The notes below the pieces were generated by a model, which was not told where the DNA came from, searched no databases, and worked only from the letters and a program-made list of their open reading frames with translations. Source: Mucispirillum schaedleri ASF457 (GTDB taxonomy: Bacteria; Chrysiogenota; Deferribacteres; Deferribacterales; Mucispirillaceae). From it: a DNA stretch of 64,000 nucleotides. The DNA lies in the NCBI RefSeq assembly GCF_000487995.2, contig NZ_CP097562.1, positions 1,671,001-1,735,000 on the forward strand, read 5' to 3'. A program made the position numbers and the translations under genes. Positions 9,378 through 18,819 of this stretch are shown one piece after another; position 1 is the first letter of the stretch; the number at the start of each line of letters is the position of its first letter.

Positions 9378-10373
9378 TTGAATAATAAAGTAGCAGTTAT
9401 AGGTGGCGGCAGTTTTGGAACAGCTTTAGCAACACTTGCAGCCTCAGACGGCAGAGAAGTAGTAATGTATGTTAGAGAAGAAGAAATAATAAAAGCTATT
9501 AATGAAGCTCATGTAAATCCGGTATTTTTACCTGATTTATTACTTCCTAAAAATGTATCAGCAAAACCAATGAGTGATATAGAAAACTGTGATGCAGAAT
9601 ATATTATATGGTCAGTGCCTTCTCAGTTTACAAGAAGTATGGCAAAAACTTATGCAAAAAGTTTAACTGGTAAAAATATTCTGCTTGCTACAAAAGGTGT
9701 AGAAATATCATCAGGGCAGCTTATGCTTTCTGTTATATCAAGCGAAGTAACAGCAAAATACTCTGTGCTTTCAGGACCTTCTTTTGCAAAAGAGCTGGCT
9801 CGTAAAAAGCCTACTTCTGTCTCTATTGCTTCATATTCTGCTTCTCTTGCTAAATGGTGGCAGGAAACTCTGTCCTGTGATTATTTCAGAGTATATACTA
9901 CTGATGATATGATAGGGCTTGAAGTAGGCGGTGCAGTTAAAAATGTAATAGCCATTGCAACAGGTTTAAGTGACGGTATGGGGCTTGATAATAATGCAAG
10001 AGCTGCATTGATTACAAGAGGGCTCGCAGAAATTACACGCTTTGGGCTTGCATACGGTGCAAAAAGAGAAACATTTGTGGGGCTTTCAGGTCTTGGAGAT
10101 TTAGTTTTAACATGCACTGGTGAGCAGTCAAGAAATTACAGTGTTGGCAAACTTTTAGCTCAGGGTAAAGATATTGATGAAATAACTCACTCTATCAAAA
10201 TGGTAGCAGAAGGTGTGCCTACTGCAAAAGCTGTATATTTAGCAGCACAGGAAAGAGGTGTGCAGATGCCAATATGCACAGAAGTGTATAAAATAATATA
10301 TGAAAGAAAAAATTCTAAAGATTCTGTAAGAGATTTAATGACAAGACCATTGACTATGGAAATGCCATATTAA
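9378..10373 (+). CDS. gpsA: Glycerol-3-phosphate dehydrogenase [NAD(P)+]
   Basis: 331 residues from a TTG start. The NAD(P)-binding loop VIGGGSFGTALA follows only seven residues after the start, as in GpsA. The catalytic-Lys region is AVKNVIAIATGLSDGMGLD, with GLSGLGDLVLTCT towards the C-terminus. The reading frame is open about 117 bp further upstream, but that stretch is AT-rich and hydrophobic with no ribosome site. GGAGG at 9368-9372 sits 5 nt before TTG 9378 and decides the start. GpsA makes sn-glycerol-3-phosphate for phospholipid synthesis. It begins a cluster with ilvE and polA. Confidence 0.93.
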   Translation: MNNKVAVIGGGSFGTALATLAASDGREVVMYVREEEIIKAINEAHVNPVFLPDLLLPKNVSAKPMSDIENCDAEYIIWSVPSQFTRSMAKTYAKSLTGKNILLATKGVEISSGQLMLSVISSEVTAKYSVLSGPSFAKELARKKPTSVSIASYSASLAKWWQETLSCDYFRVYTTDDMIGLEVGGAVKNVIAIATGLSDGMGLDNNARAALITRGLAEITRFGLAYGAKRETFVGLSGLGDLVLTCTGEQSRNYSVGKLLAQGKDIDEITHSIKMVAEGVPTAKAVYLAAQERGVQMPICTEVYKIIYERKNSKDSVRDLMTRPLTMEMPY

Positions 10374-10406
10374 GATAATTAATAATAAAGAGAAAAGGAG
10401 AAAACT

Positions 10407-11333
10407 ATGTCAGCTGTAAGTAATGATAGTAAAATTTGGATGAATGGAAAATTAGTGGCAAAAGAAGATGCAAAAATATCTGTTTTAACTCACACACTTC
10501 ACTATGGTGTAGGTGTATTTGAAGGCATACGCTGCTATAAAACAGAAAATGGTTCAGCAGTATTCCGTTTAAAAGAGCATATACAAAGACTTCTTGATTC
10601 TGCACGCATTTTCATGATTGACCCGGGATATTCTATTGATGATTTATGTAAAGCGACAGTTGAAACAGTTATTGCTAATAATTTAGAAGAATGTTATATC
10701 CGTCCGATTATTTATCTTGGTGATGGCGGACTTGGAATTAAAATAGATGAAAAATATCCAGTAGAAACTGCTATTGCAGCTTGGAACTGGGGTGCTTATC
10801 TTGGGGAAGAAGGTCTTGCAAAAGGTATTAAAGTATGCACATCTTCTTTTAACAGATTTCATGTAAATTCTACTGCAACTCGTTCTAAAACATGCGGTAA
10901 CTATGTGGCTAGTGTTTTAGCAAAAAGAGAAGCAGTTATCAGCGGATATGATGAAGCATTATTTTTAGATACTGAAGGTTATGTGGCAGAAGGCAGTGGC
11001 GAAAATGTGTTTATTGTTAAAAATGGCAGACTTATCACTACACCTATGACTTCTATTTTAAGAGGTATTACAAGAGATTCTATTATCATATTAGCTCGTG
11101 ATTTAGGCTATGAAGTTATTGAACAAAGGTTTACTAAAGATGATTTCTACCTTGCAGATGAAGCGTTTTTTACTGGCACAGCAGCAGAAGTTACTCCTAT
11201 AAGTCAGCTTGACGGAAGAAAAATAGGCACTGGTGCAAGAGGGGAAATCACTGGTAAATTACAATCTGCTTTTTTTGATATAGTTAAAGGCAAAAATAAA
11301 AAATATACTGACTGGTTATATCCAGTAAAATAA
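10407..11333 (+). CDS. ilvE: Branched-chain amino acid aminotransferase
   Basis: 308 residues of the fold-type IV PLP aminotransferase family, typical IlvE length. The PLP lysine lies in RSKTCGNYVAS. The phosphate/PLP-binding region includes LDTEGYVAEGSGENVF and GITRDSIIILA, and FFTGTAAEVTPI is the family signature near the C-terminus. The start follows AAAAGGAG at good spacing. The enzyme catalyses the final transamination of Ile, Leu and Val synthesis. The polA start follows 3 bp after the stop. Confidence 0.95.
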   Translation: MSAVSNDSKIWMNGKLVAKEDAKISVLTHTLHYGVGVFEGIRCYKTENGSAVFRLKEHIQRLLDSARIFMIDPGYSIDDLCKATVETVIANNLEECYIRPIIYLGDGGLGIKIDEKYPVETAIAAWNWGAYLGEEGLAKGIKVCTSSFNRFHVNSTATRSKTCGNYVASVLAKREAVISGYDEALFLDTEGYVAEGSGENVFIVKNGRLITTPMTSILRGITRDSIIILARDLGYEVIEQRFTKDDFYLADEAFFTGTAAEVTPISQLDGRKIGTGARGEITGKLQSAFFDIVKGKNKKYTDWLYPVK

Positions 11334-11336
11334 TAT

Positions 11337-13724
11337 ATGGCAGAAGATTTTAATAAAGACAGAGTTACAGTTTTAATAGACGGTAACTCTGTCATATACA
11401 GAGCTTTTTATAATGTTCCCCCTTTAACAGCTGGTGGAGTGCCTACAGGTGTTATACATGTATTTTTATCTGTTTTAGAAAAATTAAGAAAAAACCCTGA
11501 AATATCAGATATTATTATTATATTTGATGCAAAAGGTAAAAACCGCCGTCATGAAATGTTTGAAAGTTACAAAGCAACAAGGCAGGCAATGCCGGAAGAT
11601 TTAATATTGCAGCTAAATATTTTAAAAGAAATGCTGCCCTATACTGGATACCCTATATACTGCATAGAGGGCTATGAAGCTGATGATGTAATAAATACAC
11701 TATCCCAGACTATTAATAATAAAGTATGGATAGTTACAAAAGATAAAGATTTACATCAGCTTGTAAATGATAAAGTGCAGATATATGACTATCAAAAAGA
11801 TGAAATAATAGACAGGGAAAAGGTTTATGAAAAATTTGGCTTATATCCGGAATCTATTCCAGATATGCTTGCTTTAATGGGAGATACCAGCGATAATATT
11901 CCCGGCATTGCAGGCATAGGACCAAAGACAGCTAAAACTCTGCTGGATAATTATAAAAGCCTTGATAATATTTTTAATAATGTAGAAAATTTAAAAGGCA
12001 GAATAAAAGAAAAAATAATGCAGGGAAAGGAACACGCATACCTTAGCCGTGAGCTTGTAAAACTTTTCTTTATTGAAAATATGCTGCCATATCACATAGA
12101 AAGAGATGAAGAAAAACTGAAATATTATTATGAGCTTTATCAGTTAAAACAGCAGCTTTCATCATTAAATACAGCATCATCTGTAAAAGCATTAGAATAT
12201 AAGCCAGTAAAAAGTGTAGAAATAATGGCTTATTTAAATGATAAAATATATGCAGTAGATGAAACGGCTTACTATGAATATGAACAAGGTGAGCCATTAT
12301 ATTATTACGATATAAAATCACTTATTAAAAAAGGCATAAATATTCCAGAAAAAGCATTTGATATTCTGCTTGCTGATTACCTTATGGACCCAGATGCTGG
12401 CGGCATAAGACAGTTAAAAGATGAAAGTGAAGGTGAATTTTTTGCAAAACTATATAAGAAACGCAGAGATTTATTTAATAAATTAAAAGAAAATTCTCTT
12501 GATAAGCTTTATTATGATATGGAACTGCCAGTTGCTCGCATTTTAGCAGAAATGGAGCAGACTGGTATTATGATTAATGCTGAAAATATAAAATCAGTTG
12601 CTGAAAAATTAAAAACTTTTGTGGATATAGAATATGATAATATAAAAGATATGGCAGGGCAAGAGCTTAACCCTAACTCTCCAAAGCAGTTATCCGCATA
12701 TCTTTATGATAAACTAGGCTTAAAAGGTATTAAAAAAAATAAAAGCGGTTATTCTACAGATGAAGATACATTAAAAGATTTAAGAGTAACTTATCCAGAG
12801 TATGATAATTTTATTTCTTCCATATTAAAATACAGGGAAATAAATAAGCTTTATTCTACATATACTCTTAATATGCTGGAATATGCAGTAGATGATAGAA
12901 TACATACAGAATTTAAGCAGACAGGCACAGCAACAGGCAGGCTTTCTTCTATTAACCCTAATATGCAGAATATACCACAAAAGGGCGAATATGCTGAAAT
13001 TTTAAGAAGCTCATTTGTTGCAAAACAAGGCTGCAGACTTGTTTCTCTTGATTATTCTCAAATAGAATTAAGAATACTTGCTCATTTATCTCAGGATGAA
13101 AATTTAATCAAAGCCTTTAATGAAAATAAAGATATTCACACAATGACAGCTCACAGTATATTTCATTTATCGCCAAATGATGTGGTAACTCATGATATAA
13201 GGAGGATAGCAAAAGCTGTTAATTTTGGCATACTTTACGGACTTTCTTCTTTTGGACTTGCAAGAGATACAAAAGTTACAAGAAAAGAAGCTCAACGCTT
13301 TATTGACGGCTATTTTGCCCTTTATCCAAAAGTAAAAATATTTATAGATGAGATAATTAAACAGACCAGAGAAAAAGGTTACTGCAGCACTATTTTAGGC
13401 AGAAAACGAAATATCCACGATATTAACAGCCGTAATGCAAATATCCGCACAAGAGCTGAGCGTATGGCAGTAAATGCACCAATACAGGGCAGTGCGGCAG
13501 ATATAATTAAACTTGCAATGATTAACTGTGATAAATACATTAAAGATAATAATATAGATGCAAAATGTATTCTGCAAATCCATGATGAACTGATTTTTGA
13601 AGTAAATGAAAATATTATATCAGATTTTACTCATAAAATGACAAATATTATGGAAAAAGCTGTTTCCCTGTCTGTTCCGCTTTTAGTAAATGCAGAAACA
13701 GGTGATAACTGGGGACAGCTGTAA
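11337..13724 (+). CDS. polA: DNA polymerase I, with apparently inactive 3'-5' exonuclease domain
   Basis: 795 residues, shorter than the 928-residue E. coli enzyme. The N-terminal 5' nuclease (about 1-290) is intact: VLIDGNSVIYRAF, GYEADDVI, MGDTSDNIPGI and GIGPKTA. The polymerase domain has motif A DYSQIELRILAHLSQ, the O-helix RRIAKAVNFGILYGLS and motif C QIHDELIFEV. The middle segment (about 295-370) is short and I cannot find the DxE and YxxxD residues needed for proofreading, a state also known in Taq polymerase. It would serve Okazaki-fragment processing and repair. It is tightly spaced behind ilvE. Confidence 0.95.
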   Translation: MAEDFNKDRVTVLIDGNSVIYRAFYNVPPLTAGGVPTGVIHVFLSVLEKLRKNPEISDIIIIFDAKGKNRRHEMFESYKATRQAMPEDLILQLNILKEMLPYTGYPIYCIEGYEADDVINTLSQTINNKVWIVTKDKDLHQLVNDKVQIYDYQKDEIIDREKVYEKFGLYPESIPDMLALMGDTSDNIPGIAGIGPKTAKTLLDNYKSLDNIFNNVENLKGRIKEKIMQGKEHAYLSRELVKLFFIENMLPYHIERDEEKLKYYYELYQLKQQLSSLNTASSVKALEYKPVKSVEIMAYLNDKIYAVDETAYYEYEQGEPLYYYDIKSLIKKGINIPEKAFDILLADYLMDPDAGGIRQLKDESEGEFFAKLYKKRRDLFNKLKENSLDKLYYDMELPVARILAEMEQTGIMINAENIKSVAEKLKTFVDIEYDNIKDMAGQELNPNSPKQLSAYLYDKLGLKGIKKNKSGYSTDEDTLKDLRVTYPEYDNFISSILKYREINKLYSTYTLNMLEYAVDDRIHTEFKQTGTATGRLSSINPNMQNIPQKGEYAEILRSSFVAKQGCRLVSLDYSQIELRILAHLSQDENLIKAFNENKDIHTMTAHSIFHLSPNDVVTHDIRRIAKAVNFGILYGLSSFGLARDTKVTRKEAQRFIDGYFALYPKVKIFIDEIIKQTREKGYCSTILGRKRNIHDINSRNANIRTRAERMAVNAPIQGSAADIIKLAMINCDKYIKDNNIDAKCILQIHDELIFEVNENIISDFTHKMTNIMEKAVSLSVPLLVNAETGDNWGQL

Positions 13725-13742
13725 AAATATCAGGAGCATTAA

Positions 13743-14819
13743 ATGTCTAACATAAGCAATTTATTAAAAGAAAATTATGACCTTAAAAATGAACTTGAAA
13801 GTATGGTTATGCGTGTTAAAGAAAATGAAGCTAAACATAATGGTTTTAAAGTTGTTCAATTTTCTATGCTTTTAAGTGATAATCTTGAAGAAATAGACAG
13901 TAAGCCTATGCACTATATTGAAGAAATATTTGATATTGAAAGAGCAGTGCTTTTTATTAAAAAAGACTCTATGGCTGTAGTGCAGAATTATGCAAATAAA
14001 GGTGTGCGAGTGCGTGTTATTGAAAGTGATGCTTTTTTATATACATTTTTAGGCAGCGATACTCGTTCTGGCACAGATAAATCTGTTATACATAAAGATT
14101 TTCAGCTTATGCCATCAGATGAAAACTATTCTTATGTGCTTGCACCAATTACTGATAATGGCAGAATAGTTGCAGCACTTGGGTTTTATTCGCAGGATAA
14201 AAACAGATTTTCAAGTGATTATAATTTTGATTTTGTAGAAGAGCTTGCATTAATTGCTTCTATTGCTCTTAAAAAGCTGGATAATGCTTTTTTACTTGAA
14301 ATGCAGGCAAATACTGACTATTTAACAGCTCTGCCTAATAAATTTATATTTGATTTAACTGGCAGGTCAAGTTTTGAAGAATATAAGAAAAATGGCAGAA
14401 ATTTTGCCTTTATTATGTTTGATTTAAATAATTATAAATATATTAATGATAAATTTGGTCATTTAGCAGGAGATGAAATACTTAAAATGATATCTTATGC
14501 TATGAGAAGCCAGATAGGCGATTATGATATACTTGGCAGGTTTGGCGGCGATGAGTTTTATCTTTTTACAGAAATAACTGATAAAAATGCTCTGCATGAT
14601 TATATTATAAAAATGCAGAATGCTGTTGAAAAAATTGTATATGAAGAAGATAAAAATATGATATTTGGTTTCAGCGGAGGTGTAGTTACTGCAAATGAAA
14701 GAGATTTTGCAGGCTTTGATGATATTGTCCGCCTTGCAGATACAAGGCTTTATGAAGCCAAAACTCATATTAAAAAAGAGCATGGAATATCTATAGAAAG
14801 TGTTATAGTAGGGATATAA
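13743..14819 (+). CDS. DUF484/GAF-like sensor diguanylate cyclase
   Basis: 358 residues. A short N-terminal helix and a DUF484/GAF-like sensory domain (about 1-185) are followed by a GGDEF domain (about 190-355) with an intact signature in GRFGGDEFYLF, so c-di-GMP synthesis from GTP is plausible. The usual RxxD inhibitory site five residues upstream reads GDYD, lacking the Arg, so feedback inhibition through the I-site is unlikely. No membrane span is seen; a cytosolic ligand is probable but unknown. It lies between polA and hisD, with a ribosome site CAGGAG before the ATG. Confidence 0.85.
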   Translation: MSNISNLLKENYDLKNELESMVMRVKENEAKHNGFKVVQFSMLLSDNLEEIDSKPMHYIEEIFDIERAVLFIKKDSMAVVQNYANKGVRVRVIESDAFLYTFLGSDTRSGTDKSVIHKDFQLMPSDENYSYVLAPITDNGRIVAALGFYSQDKNRFSSDYNFDFVEELALIASIALKKLDNAFLLEMQANTDYLTALPNKFIFDLTGRSSFEEYKKNGRNFAFIMFDLNNYKYINDKFGHLAGDEILKMISYAMRSQIGDYDILGRFGGDEFYLFTEITDKNALHDYIIKMQNAVEKIVYEEDKNMIFGFSGGVVTANERDFAGFDDIVRLADTRLYEAKTHIKKEHGISIESVIVGI

Positions 14820-14820
14820 T

Positions 14821-16089
14821 ATGATAATAAATAAAAATGATAAAAAATTAGATGATATTAAAAACCGCGGAGCAGCTATGGAGGGCGATTATCTGCATAC
14901 TGCTTCTGAGATTATATCAAATGTGCGAAAAAATGGCGATAAAGCATTATTTGAGTATACTAAAAAGTTTGATAATTTTGATATTAATAAAGATAACATA
15001 AAAGTCAGCAGGCAGGAAATAGAAGAAGCCTATGATAATACTGATGAAAAGCTGATAGAGAGTATAAAGAAAGCCCATGATAATATACTAGCATTTCATA
15101 AACTGCAAATGGAAAAAACATGGCTTTATGAAACAAAACATGGTGCATTACTGGGTCAAAAAATTACTCCCCTTGACAGTGCTGGAATATATGTGCCGGG
15201 TGGAAAGGCGGCTTATTTTTCTTCTGTTTTAATGAATGCTCTTCCTGCTGTTGCTGCAGGTGTAAAAGATATATCCATGTTAAGCCCTGCCGTAAATGGT
15301 AAAATTAATAGTGCAGTTTTAGCAGCAGCTGATATATGCGGTATAAAAGATATTTATAAAGTTGGTGGTGCTCAGGCAGTAGCTGCTTTTGCATATGGAA
15401 CAGAATCTGTTAAAAAAGTAGATAAAATAACAGGTCCCGGAAATATATATGTAGCAATGGCTAAAAAACTTGTTTTTGGTGTATGTGATATTGATATGAT
15501 AGCAGGTCCCAGCGAAATATTGATTATAGCAGGGGATAATGCAGAGCCAAAATATGTGGCTGCTGATATGCTTGCTCAATGTGAGCATGATGAGCTTGCC
15601 TCAGCCGTTACTATTGTCTGGAATAAAAAACTGGCAGAAGAAATTGAAAAAGAAGTAAAAAAACAGCTGGAAATTCTGCCTAAAAAAAATATCGCAAAGG
15701 TATCTATTGAGAAACATTCTGCTATTATTTTAGTAGATAATTTAGATGAAGCATGTGAAATAGCAAATAATATTGCACCTGAGCATTTAGAGCTATATAT
15801 AGATGATGCTTTAAGCCATATTGGTAAAATTCGCCATGCAGGAGCAATATTTGTAGGCAGCAATTCACCTGAAGCAGCAGGGGACTATTTTGCAGGCCCT
15901 AACCATGTGCTTCCAACAGGCGGCAGTGCAAAATTTTTCTCACCACTTGGCACTTATGATTTCTTTAAGCGTTCAAGCATTATTTACTATAATAAAGCAT
16001 CTTTGCAGGCAGGAAGTGATGATATTATCACAATGGCAGAAAATGAAAATCTGCAAGGCCATGCAAATAGTATAAAATTCAGGGTTTAA
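14821..16089 (+). CDS. hisD: Histidinol dehydrogenase
   Basis: 422 residues, family-typical. Signatures include SAGIYVPGGKAAYFSS, the segment KITGPGNIYVAMAKK, and the zinc and catalytic region MIAGPSEILI...QCEHDELA. The C-terminal PEHLELYIDDA and GDYFAGPNHVLPT are also present. HisD oxidises L-histidinol to histidine in two NAD-dependent steps. It starts 1 bp after the diguanylate cyclase stop, so it ends this cluster. No other his gene is in the window. Confidence 0.96.
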   Translation: MIINKNDKKLDDIKNRGAAMEGDYLHTASEIISNVRKNGDKALFEYTKKFDNFDINKDNIKVSRQEIEEAYDNTDEKLIESIKKAHDNILAFHKLQMEKTWLYETKHGALLGQKITPLDSAGIYVPGGKAAYFSSVLMNALPAVAAGVKDISMLSPAVNGKINSAVLAAADICGIKDIYKVGGAQAVAAFAYGTESVKKVDKITGPGNIYVAMAKKLVFGVCDIDMIAGPSEILIIAGDNAEPKYVAADMLAQCEHDELASAVTIVWNKKLAEEIEKEVKKQLEILPKKNIAKVSIEKHSAIILVDNLDEACEIANNIAPEHLELYIDDALSHIGKIRHAGAIFVGSNSPEAAGDYFAGPNHVLPTGGSAKFFSPLGTYDFFKRSSIIYYNKASLQAGSDDIITMAENENLQGHANSIKFRV

Positions 16090-16104
16090 GATATAAATTA
16101 AGGT

Positions 16105-16254
16105 TATTCTGGGCTTGATTTATAAGCTAAATATCTAAAACAGATAATTTAAATATACTATACTATTGTGTAATATAATATAGTATAATTTAGATTTTTC
16201 GCATTTAAAAATCAGGCTCAAAATGACTGCTGTATAAAATTTTTGGGTAAATTC
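16105..16254. repeat. Palindromic repeat R2, copy b, with an IS3-end-like tail
   Basis: The right arm TTTAGATTTTTCGC...CAGGCTCAAAATGAC is almost identical to other R2 copies; the left arm is degraded. It is followed at 16235-16254 by TAAAATTTTTGGGTAAATTC, nearly the same as the right terminal repeat of the IS3-family element at 28650-30101. No transposase is present here. The rest of the 16090-16492 interval is AT-rich with no other recognisable feature. Confidence 0.6.
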
Positions 16255-16492
16255 CAAAAAATTTTATAATAAGACAGCAAATTAATTTCTTTTTCTGTAA
16301 AGTGCAAGTCTATTTAGATATGTTATTTTAAGCATAAACCGAAAAATCTAAAATATTAATACTTAAATAAATAATCTTATATTATTATATTATTATAATA
16401 AATGCAGACTATAATAAAAATAGACAGATTATGATACTGCATTATTTATATAATTCTTGACCATATAATAAAAAAACAGTAATAATATCTGC

Positions 16493-17113
16493 ATGGAAAA
16501 ATTATTACAAACTTTTACACTTAAAAAAACTGTGGCAAAACCTTTGGGCTATGTTCGTTTTGGGCTTTTCTTTTTAACATTTTTAATAGCCCGTATACCT
16601 TTATGGTTTGTAATAATATGTGCTTTTTTATTAAACGGCACTATTGGTATTACTTATACAGTATTTCTTTCATTTGCTGTTATAATTTGCAGAATATTTA
16701 TTGATTCAGAAATAGCAGGCGGCAGCAGAAGTTTTTTATTTTTTTTAGGGATGTATCTTTTAAGGGGACTGGGAGCATTGCTTTTTTATTTTACAGTGTT
16801 TGGAATAATAATATATATTATTGCACCGCATAGTGATACTGTTGGCAAAATATCAATGTTTTTTGTAATAATACTGCTTTACTACTTTATGTCTGGAAAC
16901 AGAATTAAGGCATACTGGAATGGATACTATATTCCTTTTAAGATTTCTTTAATAGTAAGTTTTCTATGGCTTTATCTTGCATTTATACCTGATAATTTAT
17001 TTATGAATGCAATGGTAGTGCTTTTGATATATATTTTAGAATTTTATAATCTGTTATATAATAAGCCTCTTGGAATGCTTCCAAACAGGTATACAATTAA
17101 TAGTTTAATATAA
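16493..17113 (+). CDS. Integral membrane protein of unknown function
   Basis: 206 residues with four or five hydrophobic segments (around 28-60, 60-75, 90-120, 125-140 and 155-185). I recognise no family. There is no ribosome site in front of the ATG, while TTGACC (16457-16462) and TAATAA (16480-16485) are 17 bp apart and end only 7 bp before the start. The message would be leaderless or nearly so if that promoter is used. It converges on the ribbon-helix-helix gene. Protein-coding use is supported by the long hydrophobic open frame, not by homology. Confidence 0.55.
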   Translation: MEKLLQTFTLKKTVAKPLGYVRFGLFFLTFLIARIPLWFVIICAFLLNGTIGITYTVFLSFAVIICRIFIDSEIAGGSRSFLFFLGMYLLRGLGALLFYFTVFGIIIYIIAPHSDTVGKISMFFVIILLYYFMSGNRIKAYWNGYYIPFKISLIVSFLWLYLAFIPDNLFMNAMVVLLIYILEFYNLLYNKPLGMLPNRYTINSLI

Positions 17114-17121
17114 CTATAATC

Positions 17122-17346
17122 TTATTTCACTAAACCCAGCTCACGCATTACTGATGAATGAGTATATGCTCTTGGGTTACGGCTGTATTTATTTATAGCA
17201 GTTTCATATACTTCCATATCCATTTCATCTTTAATTCGTTCCAGTATGGTATTTTTTATAAACTCAGCAGTAGATATATTATTTCTGACTGCACATTTTT
17301 CAAGCATGGCGGTTTCTTCTGCTGTTAACTCAAGTGATAAGTTCAT
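17122..17346 (-). CDS. Ribbon-helix-helix, DUF6290/RelB-like small protein
   Basis: 74 residues. The N-terminus MNLSLELTAEETAMLEKCA followed by an ISTAEFIKN-type helix is the pattern of MetJ/Arc-fold antitoxins of the DUF6290/RelB group. AGGAGG at 17352-17357 directs the start at 17346; an in-frame start 30 bp upstream lacks such a site. Antitoxins of this group usually precede a RelE-type toxin in one operon. Here the downstream gene is convergent, so the gene is an orphan. It could be a solitary repressor or a surviving antitoxin. Confidence 0.6.
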   Translation of the reverse strand: MNLSLELTAEETAMLEKCAVRNNISTAEFIKNTILERIKDEMDMEVYETAINKYSRNPRAYTHSSVMRELGLVK

Positions 17347-17484
17347 AAAAGCCTCCTGATAGAGAGTATAAACCAAAATTTAAATTTTTTGCAACCTGAA
17401 ATTTTAAACAAGATTGTAAAATTTGTAAATAGCGGCCTTAATATTTATATTATCGCTTGAAAGCATTAATAACTTTATAAGATT

Positions 17485-18174
17485 TTAAAATAATTTTTCA
17501 GGGTCTTCTATGGGGTAACCTTTTTGAGCAAGAGCGATGACAATATCTTTTATTATTTTTTCTTCGCTGAACATATTTTCTCCATCAGCTGCCTGAATTA
17601 TTACCCAGTTTTCATCTTGAGCCATTTGTTTATACATTTGATATACTTTATCCATATAGCTGTCATTAGCTTCATGTATATCTTTTGCTGCATCAGTATA
17701 TGACCTTTTGCCTTTTAAAGCTACCATTCTGCCTGCTATTACAGGGTCAACATCTAAAAATATTATAACATCAGGTGAAGGCATTTCTAAAATATTATAT
17801 TCAAGCCTTTTTACCCAGTCGGCAAATGTTTTACGCTGATTTTCTGGAAATTTTACTGCCTGATGAGCAATATTTGACGGAACATATCTGTCAAAAATAA
17901 TATTTGAGCCACTGTTAATATCTTTCATAATTGATTTTCTCATCTCAAACCTGTCCATAGCATAAAGCATAACAGGAAATTGAGGCGGCACTTCATCTAA
18001 TGAGCCAAAACCTCCGTTTAAATATTTGCCTACTTCAAGTCCAAAATTAGTGCCTTTGTAGTTTGGAAAACTGTATAATGCGTTATCTATACCTTTTGCA
18101 CTCATTTTTGCAGATAATATTTGAGATTGAGTTCCTTTACCAGAGCCGTCTAATCCTTCAAATGCGACTATCAT
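17485..18174 (-). CDS. tmk: Thymidylate kinase
   Basis: 229 residues. P-loop EGLDGSGKGTQ at the N-terminus, DRYVPSN (DR-Y/H motif for dTMP binding) near residue 95, and a LID region around GKRSYTDAAKD. It phosphorylates dTMP to dTDP. The sequence resembles the longer Tmk-like subgroup rather than the 205-residue E. coli form, so related deoxynucleotide kinases cannot be fully excluded. It is transcribed divergently from nikR. Confidence 0.85.
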   Translation of the reverse strand: MIVAFEGLDGSGKGTQSQILSAKMSAKGIDNALYSFPNYKGTNFGLEVGKYLNGGFGSLDEVPPQFPVMLYAMDRFEMRKSIMKDINSGSNIIFDRYVPSNIAHQAVKFPENQRKTFADWVKRLEYNILEMPSPDVIIFLDVDPVIAGRMVALKGKRSYTDAAKDIHEANDSYMDKVYQMYKQMAQDENWVIIQAADGENMFSEEKIIKDIVIALAQKGYPIEDPEKLF

Positions 18175-18321
18175 ATTTCACCTTTTATATTAATTAATAA
18201 TTAAATTTATATATTATTTTTTATGTGTATGCAATGAAAGTTTTTTGTGTAAGTTAGGTTCCAGAAAAATAATGAACTCATTTAAATGTGGATTGTTTAA
18301 GATAAATAGGGTAAAAAAATC

Positions 18322-18349
18322 TTGACTATAAAAAAAATAAGAGTAATAT
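18322..18349 (+). promoter_or_regulatory. Predicted nikR promoter
   Basis: TTGACT (18322-18327), 16-bp spacer, TAATAT (18344-18349). Transcription would begin near 18357, about 20 nt ahead of nikR. No clear NikR operator of the E. coli GTATGA-N16-TCATAC type is visible, so autoregulation cannot be read from the sequence. Confidence 0.45.
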
Positions 18350-18378
18350 GTTAAACTAACCTAAAATGCTTATGTGGG

Positions 18379-18789
18379 ATGAAGATGTCAGAATTAACAA
18401 GATTTGGGGTATCTCTTGATAAAGATTTGCTGGAACTGTTTGATAATCAGATAAAAGCACAGTCTTATGAAACTCGTTCAAAAGCAATATCAGATTTAAT
18501 AAAAGAATATGTTGAATCAGATATTATTAATGCAGATGGTGTGCTTGCAGGTGCTGTAACATTCCTATATAGTCATCATAATAAAGATTTGGTATCTAAA
18601 CTTTTAGAAGTGCAGCATGACAGTCATGATTTAATAATTTCTATGCAGCACATACATTTAGACCATGATACATGTCTTGAAATACTTGCCATTCGCGGAG
18701 AAAGCAGTCTTGTAAAATCGCTTTATTACAGAATAAAAGCATTAAAGGGTATTAAACTGGCATCAATCAGTGCCACAGGCATATCATAA
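18379..18789 (+). CDS. nikR: Nickel-responsive transcriptional regulator NikR
   Basis: 136 residues. An N-terminal ribbon-helix-helix (LTRFGVSLDKDLLELFD) is followed by an ACT-like metal-sensing domain. The four high-affinity nickel ligands align with E. coli NikR His76, His87, His89 and Cys95: the stretch HDSHDLIISMQHIHLDHDTC has them at the correct spacing. NikR represses nickel uptake genes when nickel is sufficient; with hypF in this window it points to nickel enzymes such as [NiFe]-hydrogenase. The start may be this ATG or the ATG 6 bp downstream; neither has a strong ribosome site. Confidence 0.93.
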   Translation: MKMSELTRFGVSLDKDLLELFDNQIKAQSYETRSKAISDLIKEYVESDIINADGVLAGAVTFLYSHHNKDLVSKLLEVQHDSHDLIISMQHIHLDHDTCLEILAIRGESSLVKSLYYRIKALKGIKLASISATGIS

Positions 18790-18819
18790 TTTTTATTGTG
18801 CGTTATAAGGAGTTATAAG

